A DNA stretch of 64,000 nt from JBPEWY01 sp965224095 (GTDB lineage: Bacteria > Bacteroidota > Bacteroidia > Flavobacteriales > Flavobacteriaceae): assembly GCA_965224095.1 (NCBI GenBank), contig OZ245039.1, positions 620,001-684,000 on the forward strand. The letters are read 5' to 3'. The stretch's first letter is position 1. Every line of letters begins with the position of its first letter. Below the pieces are notes generated by a model, which saw only the letters and a list, made by a program, of their open reading frames with translations, made no database searches and was not told where the DNA came from. Shown here in pieces: positions 1-6,894 of this stretch. The position numbers and the translations under genes are program-made.

Positions 1-80
1 GGATTTTCAGTTTTGTGCGTACTTGCAAAGTTAAGTGCTAACCCACGCAACTACTCATAGCCGTGACCGTTACCTGTAAG
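1..80. repeat. Cassette-boundary palindromic element (right part)
   Basis: This is the right part of an intergenic element whose left part lies before the window. Positions 47-63 (GCAACTACTCATAGCCG) recur identically at 2314-2330, and both are followed within 10 bp by CGTT. Positions 1-28 closely match 5505-5532, sharing TTTTCAGTTT and GTACTTGCAA. The element directly precedes a + strand gene. The shared layout with the other intergenic elements in the first 7 kb suggests an attC-like recombination site, but a strict GTTRRRY core is absent, so the class is inferred. Confidence 0.55.
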
Positions 81-101
81 CCAAACAAACGCATGAACTG
101 A

Positions 102-785
102 ATGGACAAAATTTACGGAATCATACTATTCGGACTTCTCATTTTAGGATGTAAAGGAGAGACATCAAACGAAAAAATAGCAATTGAAAAAAAAGTAGAG
201 TTCAATCAGGATTTGGCTGATGAGCTTAAGCAAATGGCAGAAATTGATCAAATCGCAGCCTTCATACCACAAGGTGAATACAAAAAGCTGACAAAAGAGC
301 AATGGAACGCCTTTAAAGACAGTATTTTCAGAACAAATCAAAAACGAGTTAAGGAAATTTTTGATCACCATGGTTTTATAGGCTATGACTTGGCTGGAAA
401 GACAGGTTCTGACAATTTTTGGTTAATAGTTCAACATTCCGACCATGACTCAGAATTTCAAAAAAAGGTTTTGGAACAAATGCTAATGGAAGTAGAAAAC
501 AACAATGCGAATCCAAAAAATTATGCTCTATTGACCGACAGGGTCAAATTAAACTCTGGGCTTTCACAAGTATATGGAACTCAAGTAGATTACAATTGGA
601 CTGTTTGCCAAGCATTCCCCAAAAACTTAGCGGACAGTACTAATGTCAATCAAAGAAGAAAAAAAATCGGATTGGAACCATTGGAAGAATATCTGAATGA
701 AATGTCAAAATTGCATTTTGAAATAAACAAAGATGTATTTCTAAAAATGGGAATTAGAGAACCCAAATTATATGAATTAAAATAG
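102..785 (+). CDS. DUF6624-like lipoprotein
   Basis: A 227-residue protein with a short lipoprotein signal: hydrophobic residues 4-16, then LILGC with the acylated Cys at 17. It is therefore probably anchored to a membrane facing the periplasm. The mature part is charged and helical. A central block (WLIVQHSDHD, then YALLTDRVKLNSGLSQVYGTQ around 140-165) resembles the DUF6624 family, whose function is unknown. It stands alone between two palindromic intergenic elements and does not form an operon with the next gene. The ATG start places the signal correctly. The family assignment is from memory of the motif; the lipoprotein call rests on the sequence itself. Confidence 0.75.
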   Translation: MDKIYGIILFGLLILGCKGETSNEKIAIEKKVEFNQDLADELKQMAEIDQIAAFIPQGEYKKLTKEQWNAFKDSIFRTNQKRVKEIFDHHGFIGYDLAGKTGSDNFWLIVQHSDHDSEFQKKVLEQMLMEVENNNANPKNYALLTDRVKLNSGLSQVYGTQVDYNWTVCQAFPKNLADSTNVNQRRKKIGLEPLEEYLNEMSKLHFEINKDVFLKMGIREPKLYELK

Positions 786-791
786 CCAGCA

Positions 792-921
792 GGTAACACT
801 GGCTATAATCCATTGCGGCTTTAATACAAAATCCATAACTTAGTAATATTAAAAGGCTCAATTCCTTACTCGGAAAATCCTAGCGGATTTTCCCGCAATG
901 GAATCATAGCCTGAACCGATG
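792..921. repeat. Palindromic intergenic element with nested hairpin
   Basis: The outer arms GGCTATAATCCATTGCGG (801-818) and CCCGCAATGGAATCATAGCC (892-911) pair with one or two unpaired bases. Inside them is a perfect 9-bp hairpin, GGAAAATCC/GGATTTTCC (872-880 and 885-893) with loop TAGC. The outer right arm shares AATCATAGCC-like sequence with the elements at 47-63 and 2314-2330. Two-arm pairing with extra-helical bases is typical of attC sites, but the identity is inferred. Confidence 0.6.
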
Positions 922-1004
922 GAGTTCATTCAGCCAAGGCTGACCAATTGAGCTATACTTTGCACAAGGCAAATCCTCGCTAAAATGGAAATGAACTCCA
1001 TCGG
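916..1004. repeat. Perfect 15-bp inverted repeat
   Basis: CCGATGGAGTTCATT (916-930) is the exact reverse complement of 990-1004, enclosing 59 bp without a gene. Its left arm begins inside the end of the preceding palindromic element, and its right arm runs into the next one, so three inverted-repeat elements are chained. There is no open reading frame of note inside. Confidence 0.6.
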
Positions 1005-1199
1005 GAGGGCTAAACCAAAATCACTTAATCTCTAACTCGCTTACGCTGAGATTCGCAGCCTTGCCTGCAGTACGTGCTGAACCAACGAACACCATCATCA
1101 CCTAAATGTAATTTTGGTAACGTTCACCCGCAATTCGCTTTTTTTTAAATAAATTTACAAAAACGAACCGCTGAACATCAACTACGTTTAGCCCTCCCG
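1002..1199. repeat. 14-bp inverted repeat flanking 170 bp
   Basis: CGGGAGGGCTAAAC (1002-1015) is perfectly complementary to 1186-1199. The enclosed segment has no coding potential that I can see. It contains a smaller imperfect palindrome around 1030-1065 (CTCTAACTCGC and GCTGAGATT). It is the third member of a chain of inverted repeats between two genes and ends 42 bp before the next start codon. Confidence 0.55.
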
Positions 1200-1241
1200 T
1201 AGTTTACAATTTTGAAAAAGACCAACCAACCAAAACATATT

Positions 1242-2201
1242 ATGAAAACTATTAAAAAAAGAAACTACTTGAATTTTAGTGTCATCTTATTATTACTTCT
1301 AATTATGGGATGTAAATCTGACAAAAAGCAAAATGAAGAAATACCCTTAGAGAAGGATAAGACTAAAGTTATCGAAGTGATAACAAGGACTATGGATTTT
1401 CAGACCTTAGACACTTTGAAATCCGGCTGGAACACTTTTGCCTACAAAAATATGTCTGGCGAGACTCATTTTTTTATAATGGATAAATTGCCATCGGACT
1501 CCATTACAGAACAAGACATCAATCTGCATTTAATGCCTCCTTTTGATGATGGTATGCGGTATCTAATTGAAGGAAAATCTGATAGTGCTTTGGCTGCATT
1601 TGGCAGTATACCTGCATGGTTCAACGATGTAAAACGCTATGGTGGTACAGGTTTAATATCCCCTGGAAAAACGGCAGTTTCAACAATTCATCTTGAACCT
1701 GGAAAGTATATGATGGAATGCTATGTTAAAGCCATCAATGGAGAATTTCATACATCACACGGCATGTGGAAATTTATCACTGTAATCGATGAGCCCTCAA
1801 ATACTTTACCAATCGAAGCTGAACATGTGGTGAGTGTTTCCAGTACGGAAGGTTATGTTTTCAACTCACAACCCAAAATGGGCAAAAATTACTTTAAAGT
1901 AATTTTTATTGACCAAGTACCCCATGAACATTTTTCAGGTCACGATGTTAATTTAATTAAATATGATAATTCTGCAAATATAGATTCATTGGTTTATTGG
2001 ATGAATTGGATGAACCCTACAGGATTACAAACACCTACACCTAGAGGTTTTACTTTTTTAGGCGGAGTGAACAATTGTGAGGCTGGCGAAACGGGTTATT
2101 TTGAAGTAGATTTGGATTCGGGCAATTATCTTTTAATTTCGGAAACACCTAAAGCTGATGAAAAGGGTATGCTAAAAACCTTTACTATAAACAGTAATTA
2201 A
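1242..2201 (+). CDS. Lipoprotein of unknown function
   Basis: A 319-residue lipoprotein. The ATG at 1242 gives a clean signal (MKTIKKRN, then a leucine-rich core, then LIMGC with Cys at 24). A TTG 30 bp upstream in the same frame would only lengthen the basic end. The mature protein appears to have two related beta-rich halves. Each begins with a GW/GY-x-F-type strand (LKSGWNTFAYKN near 50, then GYVFNSQPKMGKNYFKV near 205), with GKYMMECYV and GNYLLISET closing each half. This suggests a duplicated cupredoxin- or immunoglobulin-like sandwich. I do not recognise a named family. It sits alone between intergenic palindromes. Confidence 0.7.
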   Translation: MKTIKKRNYLNFSVILLLLLIMGCKSDKKQNEEIPLEKDKTKVIEVITRTMDFQTLDTLKSGWNTFAYKNMSGETHFFIMDKLPSDSITEQDINLHLMPPFDDGMRYLIEGKSDSALAAFGSIPAWFNDVKRYGGTGLISPGKTAVSTIHLEPGKYMMECYVKAINGEFHTSHGMWKFITVIDEPSNTLPIEAEHVVSVSSTEGYVFNSQPKMGKNYFKVIFIDQVPHEHFSGHDVNLIKYDNSANIDSLVYWMNWMNPTGLQTPTPRGFTFLGGVNNCEAGETGYFEVDLDSGNYLLISETPKADEKGMLKTFTINSN

Positions 2202-2211
2202 AAACTGTACA

Positions 2212-2340
2212 CAACAATGGCAATAAGTAATTGCTTGAGTCTGGTAAGTGCCATTCGGAATATTCTCCGAATATTCCTCATCTTGTGCCTTTTTATTAAT
2301 TTTAGTGCTTTAAGCAACTACTCATAGCCGAGATCGTTGG
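2212..2340. repeat. Palindromic intergenic element, complete copy
   Basis: The most complete element of the set. The left end is CAACAATGGC (2212-2221) followed by GTAATTGCTT (2227-2236). The right end is AAGCAACTAC (2312-2321) followed by TCATAGCCGAGATCGTTGG. The outer arms pair with a single mismatch in the AAGCAA/TTGCTT block. A perfect 9-bp hairpin GGAATATTC/GAATATTCC (2257-2265 and 2269-2277) sits in the middle. ATAAGTAATTGCTTG (2223-2237) recurs at 5463-5477, and the right arm recurs at 47-63. Confidence 0.65.
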
Positions 2341-2420
2341 CAATAATTAGAGCGAATGATGGTCCATTCAACAATTTAATTTTGGTTTAAAGAATCAGTA
2401 ATTATAAAACTCTTTGGCAT

Positions 2421-2428
2421 TAAATTTG
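2421..2428 (+). promoter_or_regulatory. Probable -7 promoter element
   Basis: TAAATTTG matches the Bacteroidota -7 consensus TAnnTTTG and lies 35 bp before the start of the leucine-rich lipoprotein gene. A good -33 TTG at the usual 17-23 bp distance is not present; the nearest TTTG is at 2381-2384, which is too far. Confidence 0.4.
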
Positions 2429-2462
2429 AATTAGAAAAGCTTAAATTCAAATAGAAACTATT

Positions 2463-3203
2463 ATGATCAAAAAACAATTGTTAGCAGTTATCGGTTTATT
2501 TTTAATAATTTCTTGTTCAAGTGATGACAACATAGAATTTATAACCCATTTAGATGGAAATTTGGAAATTCGATCACTTAAAGATTTAGAAGACCCAATC
2601 ATTAAAGGGTACAAAACAATTAATGGAAATTTAATTATCAGTTATACAGATGAAGTAGAAAATTTAACTGCTTTAGAAAATTTAGAAGTAATAAATGGGG
2701 GCATATTAATCAGATACAATGATAACTTAAAATCATTGCACGGTCTGGAAAATATTACAAAATTAGATTTTTTAGAAATTGAAAATAATCTCGAACTTGC
2801 CTCTTTAAATGGTCTCGAAAATTTAATTAATATTTCAAAAAGCTTAAGAATTGCCGAAAATAGTAAATTAGAATCTCTAAATTCTTTGAATAGCTTGACT
2901 GATATTGGTGCTCAATTTTTTCTTTCTGACAATAATTTATTAACTAACTTAAATGGTCTAAATAATTTAAAACAAATCCCTCAAATTATAATTCTAAATA
3001 ATTTGAATTTAACTACTTTAAATGGCTTAGATGGAATTACTTCTTCTGCTAAAATTGGAATTTTATCTAACGACTCATTGGCTGATTTTTGTTCTTTGGT
3101 TCAGTTTGTACAGGCAAATAGTCAGACAATTGAATTTTCTGCTGGATTTAACGGTTACAATCCTTCATTAGATGATTTAATTAATAATAATTGTTCTAAT
3201 TAA
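2463..3203 (+). CDS. Leucine-rich-repeat / receptor-L-domain-like lipoprotein
   Basis: A 246-residue lipoprotein with signal peptide 1-17 and lipobox LIISC (Cys18, then SSDD, a common outer-membrane export context). From about 30 to 200 it has six to seven irregular repeats of roughly 23 residues built on L-x-x-LNGLENL (LTALENLEVI, LKSLHGLENI, LASLNGLENL, LESLNSLNSL, LTNLNGLNNL, LTTLNGLDGI). Asn ladders separate them, as in receptor-L or LRR solenoids. A surface binding role is typical of such proteins, but the ligand cannot be told. The gene is very AT-rich compared with the galactose locus, which fits an acquired cassette. Confidence 0.75.
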   Translation: MIKKQLLAVIGLFLIISCSSDDNIEFITHLDGNLEIRSLKDLEDPIIKGYKTINGNLIISYTDEVENLTALENLEVINGGILIRYNDNLKSLHGLENITKLDFLEIENNLELASLNGLENLINISKSLRIAENSKLESLNSLNSLTDIGAQFFLSDNNLLTNLNGLNNLKQIPQIIILNNLNLTTLNGLDGITSSAKIGILSNDSLADFCSLVQFVQANSQTIEFSAGFNGYNPSLDDLINNNCSN

Positions 3204-3247
3204 AAATAACTATTACCTACAACGTGTAAGCACAATATAAACTACAT

Positions 3248-3330
3248 ATGAAACATCTTTTTTTACCGTTGTCATTACTTTTTTCATTTCATTAAATGCT
3301 CAAAAATATAAACAAGAAAAAACATGTTAA
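3248..3330 (+). pseudogene. Frameshifted remnant of a secreted-protein gene
   Basis: ATG at 3248 starts MKHLFLPLSLLF, a typical signal-peptide beginning. The frame closes after 15 codons. In a neighbouring frame the sequence continues FFISLNAQKYKQEKTC and stops at 3330, and SLNAQ is a classic Bacteroidota signal-peptidase I site. A single indel in the T-rich run near 3281-3286 would join the two. It lies between two intact genes in an otherwise non-coding gap, so it reads as the leftover 5' end of a lost cassette gene. Confidence 0.45.
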
Positions 3331-3409
3331 AGTAAAATAACTGTGAATTGCTATTAACCTCTATTAAAAAGAAAATTAAATAACTTTAAAACCATTATCG
3401 TTAGTTTGC

Positions 3410-4138
3410 ATGGCACGAATGAAAATATTAATCCTATCGGGAATCTTTGCCTTTATTGCTTTTTCGGTTTGGTTGGCAAAACGAAATGGTGTAACTGCAG
3501 AATATCAAACAGAATTAAAGGAAGTCACAACCAGGAAAGACGATCCGGTTGATTTTGGTTATAAAACTGTTTGGATCGCTGTTAAAACAAACAATAAGCA
3601 AAGAATAGCCAAAATACTGGGGCTCAAAAACGCTCAACCTTCCAATTGGCAAAGTGGAATTGAAACGGCATATAACGGTGGCATATTCATTACTCCTCAA
3701 ATTGGAGAATGGACTCTAGTGGTTGGAATGAAATTAATGAATGACGCTAATTCCGAAAGTATTAAAAGACTTGAAAAAAACCTTAACAAATTAAGTTCGG
3801 AATTCGGAGAAGCGCAATCCTTTGGAACTCATCGGGTAGTTGAGTATCATCATTGGATCAGATCGGTAAACGGAAAGATAACCAGAATTTATTCGTACAT
3901 CGGAGAAAGCGGAGAAAATATTAAAGTGTCCGGGGAACCAACAGAACCGGAAATCGGATTGAATTTATTCAACTCGCTTTCTAAGGAAGCTAAATCGGAT
4001 AGTTATTGGGAGCGGGAAGATTTAGATTACGCTGATGAGGAGCTTGTTATGGACATTGCCGAGAATTGGAGCATAAATCCAACAAAACTGACTCAAAGAA
4101 CTGATATAAAGGACGAATTGGGATTGGTTGAAAAATAA
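3410..4138 (+). CDS. Hypothetical membrane-anchored or secreted protein
   Basis: A 242-residue protein with an N-terminal hydrophobic segment (about 5-22, ILILSGIFAFIAFSVWLA) followed by Lys-Arg. This fits an uncleaved anchor or signal. The soluble part has one strongly patterned region: WQSGIETAYNGGIFITPQIG near 80-100, EWTLVVGM, then a helix and FGTHRVVEYHHWIRSVNGKITRIYSYIGE near 140-165. I recognise no characterised family. The architecture (an alpha/beta domain sensing element) recalls proteins common next to polymorphic toxins, but that is only an impression. An internal ATG three codons in (3419) is an equally good start. Confidence 0.65.
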   Translation: MARMKILILSGIFAFIAFSVWLAKRNGVTAEYQTELKEVTTRKDDPVDFGYKTVWIAVKTNNKQRIAKILGLKNAQPSNWQSGIETAYNGGIFITPQIGEWTLVVGMKLMNDANSESIKRLEKNLNKLSSEFGEAQSFGTHRVVEYHHWIRSVNGKITRIYSYIGESGENIKVSGEPTEPEIGLNLFNSLSKEAKSDSYWEREDLDYADEELVMDIAENWSINPTKLTQRTDIKDELGLVEK

Positions 4139-4305
4139 AATACGGCAGCTAACAATATATTACCGTAATTTGCAGCTGTTCACCGTAATTATACAGGCTG
4201 ATTTCCTTATGTTTGAATCTACCGTACCTACCGGGAGCGCGGGCATAAATTGCCGGAGCACCAATAACGAAACCGAAAGCCAACACAAAATTGCTGTAAC
4301 CAATT
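4139..4305. other. Intergenic region with degenerate cassette-boundary element
   Basis: A 167-bp gap. It begins GCTAACAATATATTACCGTAATT at about 4149, resembling the left arm GCTAACATTGTATAAAATTAATTGC at 6677. It contains a partial direct repeat, ACCGTAATT, at about 4160 and 4182, and a short GC-rich segment near 4230-4255. No clear right arm or promoter is visible. Confidence 0.35.
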
Positions 4306-4950
4306 ATGAGCTACCAGGAAACTAATATTCTGGATATTATAAACCGCAGGGGATATCGAAAAAATATCAAAGGAGATAAATTCTCGCTGTACATATCCAA
4401 TTACCCGGTAAACGCTCAATATCTGAAAACCCGAATAGGAAATCCCCAATTTGTATTGGCCGAATTATGCTGCAGTATAGGAGTTACACTGGAATACCTG
4501 GCTCCGGGTTTTAAAAAAGTAATTGGCGTTGATCTCGACAAGGATATTCTTCAAACGTGTAAAGCCAATTTAACGGCATCCGGCTTTATCTCCAAAACCG
4601 AACTTATACATGGCGATGTATTTGACGATCGTATTTTAAAAAGTATAGAGGCAGATATTGTGGTTTATGATATTCCCTTTTGGTATCCCCATAAGCAAGA
4701 AAATAAAGGTGATTTGATTACAAAAAATCCTCCCCTCAAAGAATTGATAACGAAAATACGGGATTATATAACACAAAACATTGTTGTTTTTTCACCTCCC
4801 GAATGGAGTTATGAGTATTTTGAGAATCAATTGGGGGCCATTGAATTTGAACAGGTTTTTATTAACCAAACGCATAATAGAAATCAGATTTACACAGGTG
4901 ATTTAATACAGAAATTAGGTAAAACGGAAATACGATTAAATCACCAATAA
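4306..4950 (+). CDS. SAM-dependent methyltransferase, TGS1-like
   Basis: A 214-residue class I methyltransferase. The SAM-binding motif I is ELCCSIGV (53-60), followed by the motif II acidic turn VIGVDLD (72-78). The catalytic or base-binding motif IV is DIPFWYP (122-128), matching the (D/N)PP(F/Y/W)-type signature of N-methylating enzymes. The motif order and the D-x-PF form resemble the bacterial relatives of trimethylguanosine synthase (RNA cap N2-guanine methyltransferase). The true substrate in bacteria is unknown and could be nucleic acid or a small molecule. The nucleoside deaminase gene follows 19 bp downstream on the same strand and is probably co-transcribed. Confidence 0.7.
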   Translation: MSYQETNILDIINRRGYRKNIKGDKFSLYISNYPVNAQYLKTRIGNPQFVLAELCCSIGVTLEYLAPGFKKVIGVDLDKDILQTCKANLTASGFISKTELIHGDVFDDRILKSIEADIVVYDIPFWYPHKQENKGDLITKNPPLKELITKIRDYITQNIVVFSPPEWSYEYFENQLGAIEFEQVFINQTHNRNQIYTGDLIQKLGKTEIRLNHQ

Positions 4951-4969
4951 TTTAAGAGTACTTATATAT

Positions 4970-5431
4970 ATGAAAAAAGACAAAGAACTGCTTAGAATGG
5001 CCATTGAGGTAGCGAGAGAATCAAAAGAAAAGGGCAATTTACCATTCGGATGTATTCTGGTAAACAAACACGGAGCGGTTATTTTAAAAGGAGAGAACAC
5101 AATTCATACGGATCAAGACTGTCTGGCCCATGCCGAAATTAATTTAATAAGGGAAGCGAGTAAAATTTATGACTATTCATTTTTAAACGATTGCACTATT
5201 TATACCAGTGATGAACCATGCCCTATGTGTACTTCAGCTATTTACTGGAGTGGTATCGGGAAACTTGTTTACGGATTGAGTAAAACGGAATATTACAGGA
5301 TTGTTGGGCGGAATGATCCAAATTGGGTATTTGAAATGCCAACGAGAGAATTATTGGACAAGGGAGGTAGAAAAATTGAGGTAACAGGTCCGTTACTGGA
5401 AGAGGAAGCTTCTATTTTGCATTTAAAATAA
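4970..5431 (+). CDS. Nucleoside/cytidine deaminase family protein
   Basis: A 153-residue CMP/dCMP-type zinc deaminase. The zinc and proton-shuttle motif is HAE (54-56) and the second zinc motif is PCPMC (83-87, ligands Cys84 and Cys87). Together these give the canonical H-A-E...P-C-x-x-C layout. The length and the SAIYWSGIGKLVYGL segment after the second motif fit guanine-deaminase or tRNA-adenosine-deaminase-like members. The anticodon-loop-binding features of TadA are not obvious, so a free base or nucleoside substrate is more likely. It follows the methyltransferase by 19 bp, so the two may act on related nucleobase substrates. Confidence 0.8.
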   Translation: MKKDKELLRMAIEVARESKEKGNLPFGCILVNKHGAVILKGENTIHTDQDCLAHAEINLIREASKIYDYSFLNDCTIYTSDEPCPMCTSAIYWSGIGKLVYGLSKTEYYRIVGRNDPNWVFEMPTRELLDKGGRKIEVTGPLLEEEASILHLK

Positions 5432-5455
5432 TCAGTAAAAATAACCAACTACAGC

Positions 5456-5532
5456 ATTAACTATAAGTAATTGCTTGCTATTGCCTACTTCTATAAATCC
5501 ATTAGGGTTTTCAGTTTGGAGTGTACTTGCAA
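5456..5532. repeat. Palindromic intergenic element (left and middle part)
   Basis: ATTAACTATAAGTAATTGCTTG shares 15 identical bases with 2223-2237. The middle part, 5505-5532, aligns with window positions 1-28. The usual right arm containing CTCATAGCCG is missing or eroded before the hydrolase gene. Confidence 0.55.
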
Positions 5533-5589
5533 CCCGAAACGATAGTAACAAAATTCAAACCAGCTCGTCTTGTAAGAAAACAAACTATA

Positions 5590-6666
5590 ATGGATATTAA
5601 AAAATTACACCGACTAATACTTCTGTTTTTTGCATTTTCGGTGTTTGGATGTAAACAGGAAAAAGAGTATTTAAATCCAGTTTCTGAAAACGTTGTTTTT
5701 GAAAACGTTAAAGACGGCATAAATTTATCAGGAACATTATCGCTTCCAGACAAAAATGGAAGTTTTCCCGTGGCAATTCTAATAAGTGGAAATGGTAAAC
5801 ATAAAAGAAATGCGGAATTCGGAAATCACAAACCTTTTTTAGACATTTCAAATTATTTAACCAAAAAAGGAATTGCCGTTTTAAGATACGACAAAAGAGG
5901 GGTCGGGCAGTCAACTGGCAATTACGATTCAGCAAATTCCTTTGATTTTGCAAAAGATGTTAATGCAGCAATCGATTATTTGCTAACACGAAAAGAAATC
6001 AAAAAAAATCAAATTGGTTTGATTGGTCACAGTGAAGGAGGATTGATCGCGCCAATAGTTGCCTCTCAATCTTCTAATGTAGCTTTTATAATTTCCCTGG
6101 CTGGTCCAAGTATATCAGGAGATAAAATTCTTTTATCACAACAAAAGGCCATTGCTTCTGCAAAAGGATTAAATAAATTCGATATAGAAAAATCTCAAAA
6201 TTTAAATCGTAAGGCTTTTGAAATAGTTCTGTTGTATAAAGACAAAGATACTTTGAATAAAAAAATGACCGAATATATTGAGAAAATATCTTTAAATGAT
6301 CCGGACAAACCTAAAGGCATGACTTATGAGGAATACGTTAGTGCTCAAGTCAATGGAATTTTAAGGCCATGGATGGTAAGCTTTCTTAAATATGACCCTC
6401 ACAAATACATTGAAAAAGTAAAATGTCCCGTTCTTGCATTAAATGGCTCAAAGGACTTGCAAGTATTGTCAAATGAAAATTTACCTGAATGGAAAAGAAT
6501 TCTGGAAAACGCTGGAAATAAAAATATTACAACTGTAGAACTTCAGAATTTAAATCATTTATTCCAAACTTGCGAAACCGGATTACCCGAAGAATATGAA
6601 AAAATTGACGAATCCTTTTCTATTGAAGTAATGGAAAAAATGGCTAATTGGATAAAAACAATTTAA
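5590..6666 (+). CDS. Alpha/beta hydrolase lipoprotein
   Basis: A 358-residue serine hydrolase of the dienelactone-hydrolase/acyl-peptidase-like alpha/beta fold. The ATG at 5590 gives a lipoprotein signal ending VFGC (Cys21); an in-frame GTG at 5521 would bury it, so the later start is preferred. The oxyanion segment is ISGNGKHKR (65-73), followed by LRYDKRGVGQS. The nucleophile elbow is GHSEGG (146-151, Ser148). The likely acid is Asp289 (LNGSKDLQV) and the base His323 (LNHLF). Residues 195-265 form a helical cap. It probably acts on an ester or peptide in the periplasm; the substrate is unknown. The gene is solitary between intergenic palindromes. Confidence 0.8.
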   Translation: MDIKKLHRLILLFFAFSVFGCKQEKEYLNPVSENVVFENVKDGINLSGTLSLPDKNGSFPVAILISGNGKHKRNAEFGNHKPFLDISNYLTKKGIAVLRYDKRGVGQSTGNYDSANSFDFAKDVNAAIDYLLTRKEIKKNQIGLIGHSEGGLIAPIVASQSSNVAFIISLAGPSISGDKILLSQQKAIASAKGLNKFDIEKSQNLNRKAFEIVLLYKDKDTLNKKMTEYIEKISLNDPDKPKGMTYEEYVSAQVNGILRPWMVSFLKYDPHKYIEKVKCPVLALNGSKDLQVLSNENLPEWKRILENAGNKNITTVELQNLNHLFQTCETGLPEEYEKIDESFSIEVMEKMANWIKTI

Positions 6667-6676
6667 AACAACAATT

Positions 6677-6701
6677 GCTAACATTGTATAAAATTAATTG
6701 C
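6677..6701. repeat. Left arm of cassette-boundary element
   Basis: GCTAACATTGTATAAAATT followed by AATTGC resembles the left arms at 2212 and 5456, sharing TAAC/CAAC and AATTGCT. It lies 10 bp after the hydrolase stop. TTGTATAATTAAAAG near 6880 could be the partner of TATAAAATTAA. That would enclose the remnant reading frames at 6728-6870. Confidence 0.4.
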
Positions 6702-6727
6702 TAGCGTAAGCTTACTTAGAAAAACCA

Positions 6728-6814
6728 ATGAAAACTGTAGGATACGATCAATGTTCATGTGGAAGCGGTAAGGTATATAGATTATATCGCTTCCCGATAC
6801 GGGACAAATGTTAG
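6728..6814 (+). pseudogene. SEC-C-motif fragment
   Basis: A 28-codon frame whose centre, QCSCGSGKVYR, matches the first half of the SEC-C zinc motif (CxCGSGKxYKxCC). The second Cys pair is lost. In the next frame a longer stop-free run (about 6745-6867, ending SRSYVCI) is also open, so the region is probably decayed coding DNA. It is the last + strand trace before the convergent FG-GAP gene. Confidence 0.35.
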
Positions 6815-6894
6815 AGAGAAGCTAAATGAAATTGGTGTTGAATCCAGGAGTTATGTATGCATTTAATACGTTAGGTTATTGTATAATTAAAAGA

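Noticed and set aside
4128..4449. Short overlapping frames between the hypothetical protein and the methyltransferase
   Set aside because: They overlap real genes on either side, lack a start context and show no protein-like pattern.
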